Origin: Sphingobacteriia bacterium | GTDB lineage: Bacteria > Bacteroidota > Bacteroidia > NS11-12g > UBA9320 | Length of the DNA: 34,320 nucleotides | Assembly: GCA_008080835.1 (NCBI GenBank) | Contig: VMDK01000061.1 | Location: forward strand, 1 to 34,320 | Direction of reading: 5' to 3' | Shown here: positions 24,989-33,220 of the stretch, piece after piece | Position numbering within the stretch: position 1 is the first letter of the stretch | Layout: every line of letters begins with the position of its first letter | The notes under the pieces: model-generated | What the model was told of the DNA's origin: nothing | What the model saw: only the letters and a program-made list of their open reading frames with translations | Database searches by the model: none | Made by a program: the position numbers and the translations under genes

Positions 24989-26035
24989 TCAAGGTTTGTA
25001 GTTCTCGTTAGTTATCGCATCCTGGTCAGTCAGCCTTTTTAGAAAAGCCAGTAGTTGCTCTTGTTCTCTATCGCTCAGCCCTAGCGGTTTCACCAACGGA
25101 CTTTTCTGATGATGCGAAGAACCACCAGAATTATAGTGGTTGATCACTTGTTCAAGGCTCTCGAAGCTTCCGTCATGCATATAAGGAGCAGTCAATTCTA
25201 CATTTCTCAGACTAGGCGTCTTAAACATGGCCAGGTCACTGCTGTCGCCGGTGAGGATGAACCTTCCTACATCTTTATAGACGTCGGTAAGACCGTTATT
25301 CTTGAATTCGTAATTGGTGAAATTGAATCCTGAGTGGCATTCGCTACAGTTGGTCCTGGTTGAGAAGAACAGGTCACGACCGGCAAGTTCATCGCTATTC
25401 AGTCCGGTTCCTGTTCGTTCGTGCTTGTCATACAGAGAATTACCGCTGAGCAGCGTTCGTTGAAAGTTCGACAGGGCTCTGGTGATCACGAAGTAATCCA
25501 TGTCGCGATCGTAGGCATCCCGACTCATTTGCATGTATTCCGGATCCATTGCCATGCGCTCGCCGGCCTGAACGATGTTGAACGCCATTTCGCTGTGCTC
25601 CTGAATGGGAACGAGCACCTGTTGCTCGAGTGTTGGAACTCCTCCTTCGCGCATGAAATAGGGGTGGTATGCCACATTGAACAGAGAAGGAGCGTTTCTC
25701 CGACCTATTCTGCCATCAACACCCGGAGTGACCGGCAAGTCGTCGGCAAAGGCCAGTTGAGGCTCATGACAGGTTCCACAGCTTATGGTGCTGTCGATAG
25801 ATAGCGCAGGCTCAAAGAACAGTCGTTTCCCCAGCTCAAATCGCTCCGTAGTGAAGGCATTGTCTTCCGGGTAGTCGATCTGAGGAAAGCCTTCCGGGAT
25901 CTGTGGAGTAAAGCTGTCGTTCGGAACTGGAGGATCAGGGGTATCGTCAGATGAGCACCCAGCCGAAGACAACACAATAACTCCCAACAGGAGTGAGAGC
26001 ACTTTGAATTGCCATCTGCGGTGTGCTGTGAGCAT
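24989..26035 (-). CDS. Di-heme cytochrome c peroxidase family lipoprotein (MbnH/MauG-like)
   Basis: 348 residues. The N-terminus has a lipobox at Cys27 (VLSSAGCSSDD), so it is an envelope lipoprotein. Two c-type heme sites are visible: CGTCH (86-90) and CSECH (230-234). Family blocks are FELGKRLFFEPALS, NAPSLFNVAYHPYFMREGG, LEQQVLVPIQEHSEM, FKTPSLRNVELTAPYMHDGS and LEQVINHYNSGG. The family includes bacterial CcpA peroxidases, MauG and MbnH. The convergent MbnP-like neighbour favours an MbnH-type role, oxidising a protein tryptophan, over simple H2O2 removal. It begins 24 bp after the Omp28-like gene's stop on the same strand, so they are probably one transcript. Confidence 0.9.
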   Translation of the reverse strand: MLTAHRRWQFKVLSLLLGVIVLSSAGCSSDDTPDPPVPNDSFTPQIPEGFPQIDYPEDNAFTTERFELGKRLFFEPALSIDSTISCGTCHEPQLAFADDLPVTPGVDGRIGRRNAPSLFNVAYHPYFMREGGVPTLEQQVLVPIQEHSEMAFNIVQAGERMAMDPEYMQMSRDAYDRDMDYFVITRALSNFQRTLLSGNSLYDKHERTGTGLNSDELAGRDLFFSTRTNCSECHSGFNFTNYEFKNNGLTDVYKDVGRFILTGDSSDLAMFKTPSLRNVELTAPYMHDGSFESLEQVINHYNSGGSSHHQKSPLVKPLGLSDREQEQLLAFLKRLTDQDAITNENYKP

Positions 26036-26059
26036 GCCGCTAAGTTACATCAGCAAAAT

Positions 26060-27049
26060 TCAATGCAGGATGAGCCTTTGAACTTGTGCACCCATTTCGC
26101 TTTGCAGCACAGCCTGGTAAATGCCTTGAGGAAGATGCTTTACATCAATAGATCCTCCGCCGGTCAAGGACGAAGAGTATACGACTTGTCCTGTCATATC
26201 CCAAAGCTCAAACGTTGCATGCTCAGCAGAATTTTCAACATGGATCGTTTCGTTCGCAGGGTTTGGATAGATGCGCAAGGAAGAGTTGATCGATTGATCA
26301 TCAACAGCCAGAACCACATCGGCTGGCTGATCTTTGGAGGATGCTACTTGCTCAATGAATTTCGTATCGGTATGCTGCACAAATGCCATGACATACATAC
26401 GCTCCTTATTCCACTCTGTATGATGATCCGTGCTGATAATTAAAACTACTGAATCGCCTGTACCGGCCAGGGTCAGAGCATCGATGTGCATCACACGTCG
26501 GAATACATCTTTATGCGTTTTTTCACCATTAGGTGCATCGTAGAACACGGTGTCTTCCACAGCAACTACGAAGAGTTCCATGTCGCCAAACGAATGGTCC
26601 GCATCGGTTCTCACGACGATCCGTGCGCGCAAAGAGTCGGCGCTCCCGGCGGTCTCTTCGACCTTCACGGCGATCGGAGTGCTCTTACCTTCTTCGTCTG
26701 AAAAAAGATCCGAATTGCTATAGTTCGTGCTGATAGACTTAACCTTTCCCTGCACCACAACTCTAGGGGTTCCTCCGTAAATATTGTAGAAGCGGGTACG
26801 TGCATCATTCTCCGTGGTATTGTGTTTGTTCAACACACAACTGGAATAAGGGCTGCTCGGATGATAGGAAATATGCATGATGCTGCGATTGGCAGCGAGG
26901 TTGGTATACAGTCCGGGGTTCCGACTTCCGCAGATACCACATCTCGTATTGGTAAAATGCTCGACAACTACATTGCGGTCGACTTGAGCGCTTAGATCAC
27001 TTCCAATCAGAAGCGCAGTAAGAATAAAGGTTAGTTTTTTGAAGTTCAT
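26060..27049 (-). CDS. Omp28-like CxxC protein with T9SS sorting domain
   Basis: 329 residues with signal peptide MNFKKLTFILTALLIGSDLSAQ. VVVEHFTNTRCGICGSRNPG (C37 and C40) is the Omp28 thioredoxin-like opening, followed by IMHISYHPSSPYSS and GGTPRVVVQGK, where the proline of the cis-Pro loop is kept. A beta-sandwich region follows and the protein ends in a type A sorting domain (IYPNPANETIHVEN ... GIYQAVLQSEMGAQVQRLILH). Omp28-group proteins are surface proteins of Bacteroidota; their redox activity is unproven. It is directly upstream of the di-heme gene (24 bp gap), giving a CxxC protein plus heme enzyme operon facing the MbnP-like gene. Confidence 0.87.
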   Translation of the reverse strand: MNFKKLTFILTALLIGSDLSAQVDRNVVVEHFTNTRCGICGSRNPGLYTNLAANRSIMHISYHPSSPYSSCVLNKHNTTENDARTRFYNIYGGTPRVVVQGKVKSISTNYSNSDLFSDEEGKSTPIAVKVEETAGSADSLRARIVVRTDADHSFGDMELFVVAVEDTVFYDAPNGEKTHKDVFRRVMHIDALTLAGTGDSVVLIISTDHHTEWNKERMYVMAFVQHTDTKFIEQVASSKDQPADVVLAVDDQSINSSLRIYPNPANETIHVENSAEHATFELWDMTGQVVYSSSLTGGGSIDVKHLPQGIYQAVLQSEMGAQVQRLILH

Positions 27050-27112
27050 GCAGTTACATCAGCACTGCATGTGAATGGTTCTTCAGAAAAGTAAGAAGGG
27101 AGTAAAAAGGAA

Positions 27113-27502
27113 CTAGGGTGTCAACTTCACCACAATAGGCGATGCTTTGTATTCGCTTCCATCCTTTGCGGTCAGCAAGATGTTGTCTATGACCAGATCA
27201 GTTCCCGGTTCGCTTTTCAGGATCCTGGATATCGATCCATCCGACAGTCTGGCTCTTGGCTCGCGTGATATAAATGCCGTACCGTTCTTTGGTGCGACGA
27301 TCACCTGGTAGCTCACCACGGAATAGCCGTTCACAGCGATCAATCCCATGCGCTTCGCTTTCCTGACGGCGTCAAGACTCAGCTCACCGTCTTTGGCCAA
27401 TGTGAGTGACACAGGGGAGGGCTTGTCGGTGGATTGTGCTGAGAAGGCCGTGGTTGCAAGGAGGAATATAAGAGCGAATAGGATTTTGATGGTGGTTTTC
27501 AT
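27113..27502 (-). CDS. Exported protein resembling the GldM C-terminal domain
   Basis: 129 residues with signal peptide MKTTIKILFALIFLLATTAFSAQ. The rest, beginning near LSLDAVRKAKRMGLIAVNGY and ending DLVIDNILLTAKDGSEYKAS-PIVVKLTP, follows the pattern of the last domain of GldM: a strand pair around YSVVSYQVIV, the lk-x-x-PG-x-x-l turn (ILKSEPGTDL) and the final DNI-x-x-x-x-x-DG segment. GldM is part of the T9SS motor, but here the domain stands alone without membrane helices. It may be a secreted relative with a different job. It lies 63 bp upstream of the Omp28-like gene on the same strand. Confidence in the domain call is moderate. Confidence 0.62.
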   Translation of the reverse strand: MKTTIKILFALIFLLATTAFSAQSTDKPSPVSLTLAKDGELSLDAVRKAKRMGLIAVNGYSVVSYQVIVAPKNGTAFISREPRARLSDGSISRILKSEPGTDLVIDNILLTAKDGSEYKASPIVVKLTP

Positions 27503-27696
27503 AGCGTTCGGTGTGAGTTGCTTAGGTAACGAAATCCTGCGAAGTCGATTGCATGAGACGGGATGTCGCTTAGGATTGCGTCACTTTGTTTCGCGTTCCT
27601 CTCTTAGCCGTGTAGTGGATTAAATCCCGCCGAACTTCGTTCGATTCCGAGCTTTTTCCCTTCACAAATCCTCAAGCAAGCTTGGAATTTGGTCAT

Positions 27697-27730
27697 AAAA
27701 AAAGCCCGGGTCGCTGCACGACCGGGCTTT
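27697..27730 (-). terminator. Rho-independent terminator of the tRNA-Arg gene
   Basis: On the minus strand, AAAGCCCGGTCG and its complement with a single extra G in the 3' arm form a strong stem, followed by a T-tract (plus A7 at 27697-27703). It lies 10 bp downstream of the tRNA 3' end. Confidence 0.88.
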
Positions 27731-27740
27731 CATCATCAAG

Positions 27741-27814
27741 TGCACCCGAGAGGATTCGAACCCCTAACCCCCAGAGCCGAAATCTGGTATTCTATCCAGT
27801 TGAACTACGGATGC
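27741..27814 (-). tRNA. tRNA-Arg (anticodon TCG)
   Basis: A 74-nt cloverleaf. The acceptor stem is GCATCCG/CGGGTGC with one T-G pair and discriminator A. The D arm is GTTC/GAAT. The anticodon stem is CCAGA/TCTGG with loop TTTCGGC, giving anticodon TCG, which reads CGA and probably other CGN codons. The T arm contains GGTTCGAATCC. CCA is not encoded, as is usual in Bacteroidota. Confidence 0.93.
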
Positions 27815-27894
27815 AATATCTAGGCTATTTCTATCCCGGTGCAAACCGGTTTCCGTATTCAATCCAGCTTGCCCGCCGGAGCAAAGCGCAGGAG

Positions 27895-27911
27895 AGTTGA
27901 ACTACGGATGC
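27895..27911 (-). repeat. 17-nt copy of the tRNA-Arg 5' end (tRNA fragment)
   Basis: AGTTGAACTACGGATGC at 27895-27911 matches the plus-strand sequence covering the tRNA 5' end (27798-27814) exactly. In between lies unrelated sequence with a GCCCGCCGGAGC word. This may be a remnant of an element that entered at the tRNA, or of a duplicated, decayed tRNA. The rest of 27503-27740 holds no gene I can support. Confidence 0.6.
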
Positions 27912-27961
27912 GATTGAGCATGCAAATATAACGTCTTGCATTCTCGTCAAAGTCAGAAAAC

Positions 27962-28897
27962 TCAGCTTTTATTGAACGTATACCCCCTCAAAAACTCCTC
28001 CGTCTCCATGCGTCTCCGACCTTCCAACTGCAACTCATGAACATGCAACCAACCGTCGCTACATGCAATGCGCACATAGCTTTTGCCGTCGGAATCGAAA
28101 ACACCGGGTGAGACATCATGTGAAGCGGCCTCCACGCTCGATCGGAAGATCTTCAATACGAGATCCTTTTCAGTGTCAGGGTCGTTGATGAAAGTTCTTG
28201 CTACTGGATATGGACTCAGGCCACGCACTAGATCATGGATCTCCTTAGCACCCTTTTTCCAATCAATGATGCAATCTTCCTTGAATATCTTCGGAGCTGC
28301 ATGTCGAGCGCTTGAGTCATCCTGCGGGTGTGCAGTGAGTTCACCGCTTTCGAGGCCATCCAGCGTTTTGAGCACCAGATCCGCACCTTCGATCATCATG
28401 CGGTCGTGTAAGGAGCCGGCGTTTTCATCCGAACCAATCATCATCTTGTGCTGTAGCAGTATCTCACCCTTGTCGATCTCGTGAACCAATTGAAATGTGG
28501 TCAGACCGGTCTCGGTTTCCCCATTGATGATCGCCCAGTTGATCGGTGCTGCGCCACGGTAGTCGGGCAGGAGGGAAGCGTGCAAATTGATCGTGCCTCG
28601 AGGAGGCATATCCCAGACCGATTCGGGGAGCATCCGGAATGCAATAACGACCTGTATATCCGCATTCCAGGCTCTCAATTCTTCCTGAAAACCAGGGTCT
28701 TTCAAATTCGTTGGCTGAAGGAGCGGAATATCATTTTGGATGGCAAAATCCTTGACCGGGGAATATTGGATCTTCATCCCACGACCCGCCTTGCGGTCGG
28801 GAGCAGTGATCACTCCAACGAGTTCATGCGAACTCTCCTGGAACTTCTGCAAAGAAGGAACCGAGAAATGCGGGGTGCCGATGAATACGATCCTCAT
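27962..28897 (-). CDS. fmt: Methionyl-tRNA formyltransferase
   Basis: 311 residues. It formylates the initiator Met-tRNA using 10-formyl-tetrahydrofolate in the cytoplasm. The N-terminal fold opens MRIVFIGTPHFSVPSL. The folate/active site region is VVIAFRMLPE, then INLHASLLPDYRGAAPINWAI with the catalytic Asn and His, and HEIDKGEILL with the catalytic Asp. The C-terminal tRNA-binding domain (from about residue 205) has PYPVARTF and a usual end. Length is typical. It starts 12 bp after the lepB stop on the same strand and is the last gene of the dapB-lepB-fmt run. No def (deformylase) gene is in the window. Confidence 0.96.
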   Translation of the reverse strand: MRIVFIGTPHFSVPSLQKFQESSHELVGVITAPDRKAGRGMKIQYSPVKDFAIQNDIPLLQPTNLKDPGFQEELRAWNADIQVVIAFRMLPESVWDMPPRGTINLHASLLPDYRGAAPINWAIINGETETGLTTFQLVHEIDKGEILLQHKMMIGSDENAGSLHDRMMIEGADLVLKTLDGLESGELTAHPQDDSSARHAAPKIFKEDCIIDWKKGAKEIHDLVRGLSPYPVARTFINDPDTEKDLVLKIFRSSVEAASHDVSPGVFDSDGKSYVRIACSDGWLHVHELQLEGRRRMETEEFLRGYTFNKS

Positions 28898-28909
28898 CCG
28901 CGACTCCGA

Positions 28910-30244
28910 TTATTTGATGCCTTTGAATATGCGATTCCAGCGAATGCGGTCGAATTTCTTCTCTTCCACAACCTGCTGTTGTCCGAATCCGTCGGGAACG
29001 ATATACCGTTGAATATCATGCCTTACCGACATCCAGATGAAGAGGGCCTTACCCACCACGTGGTCTTCAGGCACAAAACCCCAGAAGCGCGAATCCAGAG
29101 AGTTGTGGCGATTGTCTCCCATCATGAAGTAATAGTCCATTTTGAACGTATACTCGGTGAGTTCATTTCCATCCAGATACACTTTACCATGTCGGCGCTC
29201 CATCTCTCCGGCGCGTTCATATACGCTGATGAGACGTTCGTACATTTCGAAGTTGGCGGAATCGATCTTGACGGTCACACCTTTCTTCGGCACCACGATC
29301 GGGCCGTAAAAGTCTCTCGTCCAGCGGTCGCTCTGATCTTCCGGGAAAACGGAATTATGTCCTTGTCCGGGTGTGTAAATACTCGTATCCAACGACAGCA
29401 CATCCGTGCGTCGTTTCAATTTCTGGTAATTCTCATCCGTTAAATGTAGGTTCGTGAGATACGGCAACTTGGGTTTATTTGCCGAAGGTTGAGATATCTC
29501 CATTTTATCAGTGATATCCAGCTTTTTGTATAGCTGCTCCGACAAGAAGTGTCCATCAGTCCGCATGATGTACTGCATCTCGCGTTTCGGTGGTACTTCT
29601 TCCGCAACCCCATTGATATGTACGACTCCTTCTCTAACCTCAAGCGTGTCACCGGCAATGGCTACACATCGCTTGATGTAGTTTTCCTTCTTGTCGACCG
29701 GTCTGCCTTCGCGCTCGTCCGGCCAATTGAACACCACCACATCGCCGTTCTTGATCTTTTGGAAGCCCGGTAGTCGGTAGTATGGGACCTTCAACGCTTC
29801 CGAATATGCCTTTACATTGAAACGCGGAATGGTGTGATGCGCGAACGGGAAGCTCAGCGGAGTCATGGTCAACCTAGCGCCGTAGTTCACTTTGCTGACG
29901 AATAGGAAATCCCCGACCAACAAGGATTTCTCCATGGATGAGGTGGGTATTTGATAAGCCTCAATGAATAGGCTCCGGATGACGGTGGCGGCTATGACGG
30001 CAAAAAGTATGGCGTCGACCCATTCACCGAACTTGTGTTTCTTCTTGAAAACGTAGCGGTAGATATAGTATCCCCAGATCGCGATCTCCCAGATGAGGAA
30101 GAAGACCAGTGCAGTGAAGAATGAAGCTCCTGCACCTAACCACATTGTAAAGAACAACAGTAGGTTGAAGAAGGTCCATACGATGATCACGACCTTAGTT
30201 CGCAATCGGAAACTCTTGAATAACTCGATCAGGTTCAGTTTCAT
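28910..30244 (-). CDS. lepB: Signal peptidase I (long Bacteroidota form)
   Basis: 444 residues, longer than the roughly 320 of the E. coli enzyme. Two membrane helices lie at about 20-66 and a third hydrophobic segment at 77-95 leads into the active site. The nucleophile is S103 in [15 protein letters not shown] and the general base K191 in [15 protein letters not shown]. The final conserved block is [19 protein letters not shown]. An inserted domain of about 150 residues, roughly 205-360, lies between the lysine block and the final block, as in related Bacteroidota enzymes. It removes signal peptides from exported proteins, including the T9SS cargo here. Its start is 2 bp after the dapB stop. 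Confidence 0.96.
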   Translation of the reverse strand: MKLNLIELFKSFRLRTKVVIIVWTFFNLLLFFTMWLGAGASFFTALVFFLIWEIAIWGYYIYRYVFKKKHKFGEWVDAILFAVIAATVIRSLFIEAYQIPTSSMEKSLLVGDFLFVSKVNYGARLTMTPLSFPFAHHTIPRFNVKAYSEALKVPYYRLPGFQKIKNGDVVVFNWPDEREGRPVDKKENYIKRCVAIAGDTLEVREGVVHINGVAEEVPPKREMQYIMRTDGHFLSEQLYKKLDITDKMEISQPSANKPKLPYLTNLHLTDENYQKLKRRTDVLSLDTSIYTPGQGHNSVFPEDQSDRWTRDFYGPIVVPKKGVTVKIDSANFEMYERLISVYERAGEMERRHGKVYLDGNELTEYTFKMDYYFMMGDNRHNSLDSRFWGFVPEDHVVGKALFIWMSVRHDIQRYIVPDGFGQQQVVEEKKFDRIRWNRIFKGIK

Positions 30245-30246
30245 GG

Positions 30247-30975
30247 TCAGTTTTTAATGGCCAATACGTCTTTCATGCTGTGGATCCCGCGTTTCCCGGG
30301 TAACCACTCCGCAGCCAGAACAGCTCCCAAGGCAAAGCCTTGTCGGTTATGAGCCGTATGACTGATCTCGATCGTGTCGATCTCGCTGGAGTATTTCACC
30401 ACATGGGTTCCCGGCACACCATCTTCTCTAATGGCCTCAATGTTCAAGTCTAACGGTCCGGTCTCTGTGCGATTGTCTCCCTCCTGACAAACCCACTCGT
30501 TTTTTCTATCAACGAATTTTAGAATATCATTCGCAATGGAAATGGCGGTTCCCGATGGCGCATCGAGCTTCTGCAGGTGGTGCACTTCTTCTATGCTCAC
30601 GTCGTATTCTTCCTGAGGGTTCATCAACTCGGCAAGTCTGCGGTTGAGCTCGAAGAAGATGTTCACACCAACGCTGAAGTTAGTAGCACAAAGTAATGGA
30701 GTACCGTAGGCGGTGCTCAATTCAACGATATCATCGTAGTTGTCGTACCAGGCGGTAGTCCCAACTACGACTGGTATTCCTGCTCTCAGACAGGTCGAAA
30801 TATTATCGGCTGCAGCGGAAGGTACGCTTACCTCGATGGCAACATCCGATCCTTGGAGATCTTCTTCATCGAATCCATCACGACCCACTTTCAAGGTGAT
30901 CTCATGTCCTCTTTCCACAGCAAGCGTTTCGATCGCTTTGCCCATTTTCCCGTACCCGATGATCGCAATCTTCAT
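30247..30975 (-). CDS. dapB: 4-hydroxy-tetrahydrodipicolinate reductase
   Basis: 242 residues from ATG 30975 ([20 protein letters not shown]). It reduces 4-hydroxy-tetrahydrodipicolinate with NAD(P)H in the lysine/diaminopimelate pathway. The dinucleotide motif is GYGKMG (7-12). The substrate block is [20 protein letters not shown], with the catalytic His and Lys, and the end [20 protein letters not shown] is standard. It is shorter than the E. coli enzyme by about 30 residues, as in Bacteroidota. The upstream extension to 31014 is rejected because family proteins start at MKIAIIG. Heads the dapB-lepB-fmt operon, divergent from mltG. Confidence 0.95.
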   Translation of the reverse strand: MKIAIIGYGKMGKAIETLAVERGHEITLKVGRDGFDEEDLQGSDVAIEVSVPSAAADNISTCLRAGIPVVVGTTAWYDNYDDIVELSTAYGTPLLCATNFSVGVNIFFELNRRLAELMNPQEEYDVSIEEVHHLQKLDAPSGTAISIANDILKFVDRKNEWVCQEGDNRTETGPLDLNIEAIREDGVPGTHVVKYSSEIDTIEISHTAHNRQGFALGAVLAAEWLPGKRGIHSMKDVLAIKN

Positions 30976-31039
30976 GATTCTTCGTTGAATGTGTGCAAAT
31001 CTACTATTAATCACCTCAATCGAACGCCGGAGCTCGGGC

Positions 31040-31047
31040 TATATTTG
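31040..31047 (+). promoter_or_regulatory. -7 element TATATTTG of the mltG operon
   Basis: TATATTTG matches the Bacteroidota -7 consensus TAnnTTTG exactly, 10 bp before ATG 31058. Transcription would start within a few bases of the ATG, so the message would be nearly leaderless. No clear -33 TTG is seen at the usual spacing. Confidence 0.45.
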
Positions 31048-31057
31048 TCGGCAGTCT

Positions 31058-32080
31058 ATGAAAGGATTCATCCGTTTGTTACTCAGTGGCGCGGGAATTT
31101 TATTTCTCGGAGCCACAGCTGGTTTCTACTATGTGGTGCTTGCTCCAAATACGGTGAATGAGAAGTGTGTAGTCGTCAAAGTGGGGCAGGACTGGGATTA
31201 TGACAGTCTGCATGCCGAGCTGAGCAGATCAGTTTTGGCTTCGGGATCGACGTTCAACCTTCTTGCCGGTCAAATGAATCTGGCAGCAAATATCTATCCC
31301 GGTGTTTATTCTGTGGAGCCGGGTCTGAACAACCGCGAGATCATCACGATGTTTCGCAGTGGTCAAATGCGGGAGGTGAAGGTGGTCATTCGCAGTCATC
31401 AGCAGGGAGTGGATGTTTTCGGAGTTCTGGCGAAGGAGCTGGAACCCGACAGCGCTAGTATTACGAGGGCATTTGAGGAGAGCAATGAGATCGCCGAATT
31501 GGGACTCACCGGAGATAAGTGGGCGTGTATATTCCAGGCTAATACGTATCGATTCAATTGGGCATCCTCTCCGGATCAGATCGTGCAGCGATTTGTTCGG
31601 GAATTCAATACTTTCTGGAATGAAGAGCGCAGGTTGAAGGCAGAAAAGCAAAGATTGACACCTGCAGAAGTTTGCATCCTTGCCAGTATTGTCGATGGGG
31701 AATCGACCAAAACAGAAGAGATGGCCACCATCGCCGGGGTTTACCTCAATCGCCTCAAGAATCGTTGGCCACTGGGTGCTGATCCGACGCTTCTCTTTAT
31801 TGCAGGAGAGCAGGGCAGGCAGCGCGTTTTGAATGAAGATAAAGAAGTGGTTCATCCATACAACACATACAAGAATCTGGGTTTACCTCCCGGGCCGATC
31901 ATGTTACCCAGCACACAGGCGATCAAAGCTGTTTTGGATCCGGAGGATCACAACTACATGTTCTTCTGTGCACGGGCCGACTTCAGCGGATACCATGTCT
32001 TTGCCAGAACCCTTACCGAGCACAACCGAAACGCGAACAAGTATCGCAGAGCACTGAACGAACGCAATATCTATCGATGA
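31058..32080 (+). CDS. mltG: Endolytic murein transglycosylase MltG
   Basis: 340 residues. It cleaves nascent peptidoglycan at the membrane and limits glycan length. One N-terminal membrane helix (LLSGAGILFLGATAGFYYVV) is followed by a LysM-like region and the YceG domain. The catalytic Glu is E215 in LASIVDGESTK. The neighbouring position that is Glu in E. coli (EKE) is Asp-Gly here, within family variation. RLKNRWPLGADPTLLF, PYNTYKNLGLPPGPIMLPS and YHVFARTLTEHNRNANKYR are standard blocks. Start: ATG 31058, because the membrane helix begins there; the longer frame from 30989 overlaps dapB. Its stop overlaps the next gene's ATG by 4 bp. Confidence 0.95.
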   Translation: MKGFIRLLLSGAGILFLGATAGFYYVVLAPNTVNEKCVVVKVGQDWDYDSLHAELSRSVLASGSTFNLLAGQMNLAANIYPGVYSVEPGLNNREIITMFRSGQMREVKVVIRSHQQGVDVFGVLAKELEPDSASITRAFEESNEIAELGLTGDKWACIFQANTYRFNWASSPDQIVQRFVREFNTFWNEERRLKAEKQRLTPAEVCILASIVDGESTKTEEMATIAGVYLNRLKNRWPLGADPTLLFIAGEQGRQRVLNEDKEVVHPYNTYKNLGLPPGPIMLPSTQAIKAVLDPEDHNYMFFCARADFSGYHVFARTLTEHNRNANKYRRALNERNIYR

Positions 32081-33141
32081 CAGGTCGAGTTCAGATAGTG
32101 GAGCCTTTTTCTACAGGCTCACACAAGTACTGGGCTGAACGGATCCAAGAACACAGCAGCTGGGAGATCGATCTCAATACACTTCCGGGCCGACATTGGA
32201 AATGGCGCATGTCCTCAGGCTGCATTGACCTGGCAAAGTCCGCAGGCACCATGCCCGAACCTGATATATTTCTATGCAGTGATATGCTCGATCTGGCTGC
32301 ATTTAAAGGGCTTCTTCCAACCAATCTGAGCCAAAAGCGATTTGTACTGTATATGCATGAGAATCAGTTGGTTTACCCACAATTGAATCCTAATGAATTT
32401 GACCGCCAATATGCATTCATCAATTTTCGGTCGGCATTGGCCGCTTATGAGATCTGGTTCAATTCCGCTTTTCATCTGGAAGCGTTCCTTGGATCATTAC
32501 CTGACTTTCTCAAGGCATTTCCAGACAAGAGAAACACCGATCGTTTAGATGATCTTCGAGATAAATCAAAGGTGATACCTCTGGGGATAGATGAGATGGA
32601 CACGAGTGACCGGACTGTCAATGATGTCCCTCACATTCTATGGAACCATCGTTGGGAGCACGATAAGGATCCCGATGGGTTCTTTGATCTGCTCTATCGC
32701 CTCTCGGCAAATGACCTTGATTTTCGCTTGATCGTGCTGGGAGAATCGTACGGTATCATTCCTGACTGCTTCGTTGAAGCGAAAGAGCGACTAGCCGACA
32801 AGATCGTTCACTGGGGATTTGCACCACGTGATTCATATGAACGCTGGCTACTGACGGCTGATATACTCCCGGTGACCAGTCAGCAGGAATATTTTGGACT
32901 CAGTGTAATGGAAGCTGTTCATGCGGGCGTGACGCCGATCTTGCCTCGGCGCTTGGTCTATCCGGAGCTGTATGAGGCCAAAGACGTTGTATTCTTTTCA
33001 GATGAAGACGAATTATTCAGTCGGTGCGCTGAACTGATCAATGCACATCCTCATCGCACACAATTCGACATGAGCGAATTTGCTTGGGGAAATGTGATCC
33101 AGAGCTACGATCATGCATTTTCTAAGATCTGTCACGGATAA
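32077..33141 (+). CDS. Predicted tRNA-queuosine alpha-mannosyltransferase (QTMAN/GTDC1-like)
   Basis: 354 residues, a GT-B glycosyltransferase. The N-terminal half has the GTDC1/DUF3524 blocks: VEPFSTGSHKYWAERI, LPGRHWKWRMSSG, YMHENQLVYPQLN and AAYEIWFNSAFHLEAFL. The C-terminal half has ILWNHRWEHDKDPDGFFDLL and the GT4-like nucleotide-sugar block TSQQEYFGLSVMEAVHAGV. Animal GTDC1 is the enzyme that mannosylates queuosine in tRNA-Asp; transferring that function here is inference. The ATG overlaps the mltG stop by 4 bp, so it is translationally coupled. The last codons and the stop lie in the first copy of a hairpin repeat (33130-33154). Confidence 0.85.
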   Translation: MTGRVQIVEPFSTGSHKYWAERIQEHSSWEIDLNTLPGRHWKWRMSSGCIDLAKSAGTMPEPDIFLCSDMLDLAAFKGLLPTNLSQKRFVLYMHENQLVYPQLNPNEFDRQYAFINFRSALAAYEIWFNSAFHLEAFLGSLPDFLKAFPDKRNTDRLDDLRDKSKVIPLGIDEMDTSDRTVNDVPHILWNHRWEHDKDPDGFFDLLYRLSANDLDFRLIVLGESYGIIPDCFVEAKERLADKIVHWGFAPRDSYERWLLTADILPVTSQQEYFGLSVMEAVHAGVTPILPRRLVYPELYEAKDVVFFSDEDELFSRCAELINAHPHRTQFDMSEFAWGNVIQSYDHAFSKICHG

Positions 33142-33154
33142 ATACCTGCGACAG
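33130..33154. repeat. Hairpin repeat, copy 1 (overlaps the glycosyltransferase stop)
   Basis: TGTCACGGATA and TACCTGCGACA arms around a short AA core. The glycosyltransferase's last codons (Cys-His-Gly) and TAA stop are part of the unit. Two more copies lie at 33324-33348 and 33364-33389. Confidence 0.8.
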
Positions 33155-33173
33155 CGGCACGATTATGTGAAAG

Positions 33174-33201
33174 GTAGCCTAAAGGCATGCCTTTAGGCTA
33201 C
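33174..33201. repeat. 28-bp perfect palindrome
   Basis: GTAGCCTAAAGGCA followed at once by its exact reverse complement, centred on GGCATGCC. It lies 32 bp after the glycosyltransferase stop and may work as a transcription terminator (no T-tract) or be a REP-like unit. A diverged relative with the same GGCATGCC core is at 33451-33475. Confidence 0.75.
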
Positions 33202-33220
33202 TCCTGATCTCAAATAAAAA

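Noticed and set aside
27682-27900. Plus-strand ORF across the tRNA-Arg gene (SAPERIRTPNPQSR)
   Set aside because: It is antisense to the tRNA and its terminator; its peptide is a translation of tRNA sequence, a well-known false gene call.
28481-29443. 320-residue plus-strand ORF
   Set aside because: It lies antisense across fmt and lepB, both of which have full catalytic motifs; the ORF has no recognisable domain.
31229-31855. 208-residue minus-strand ORF opposite mltG
   Set aside because: Antisense shadow; mltG motifs support the plus strand.
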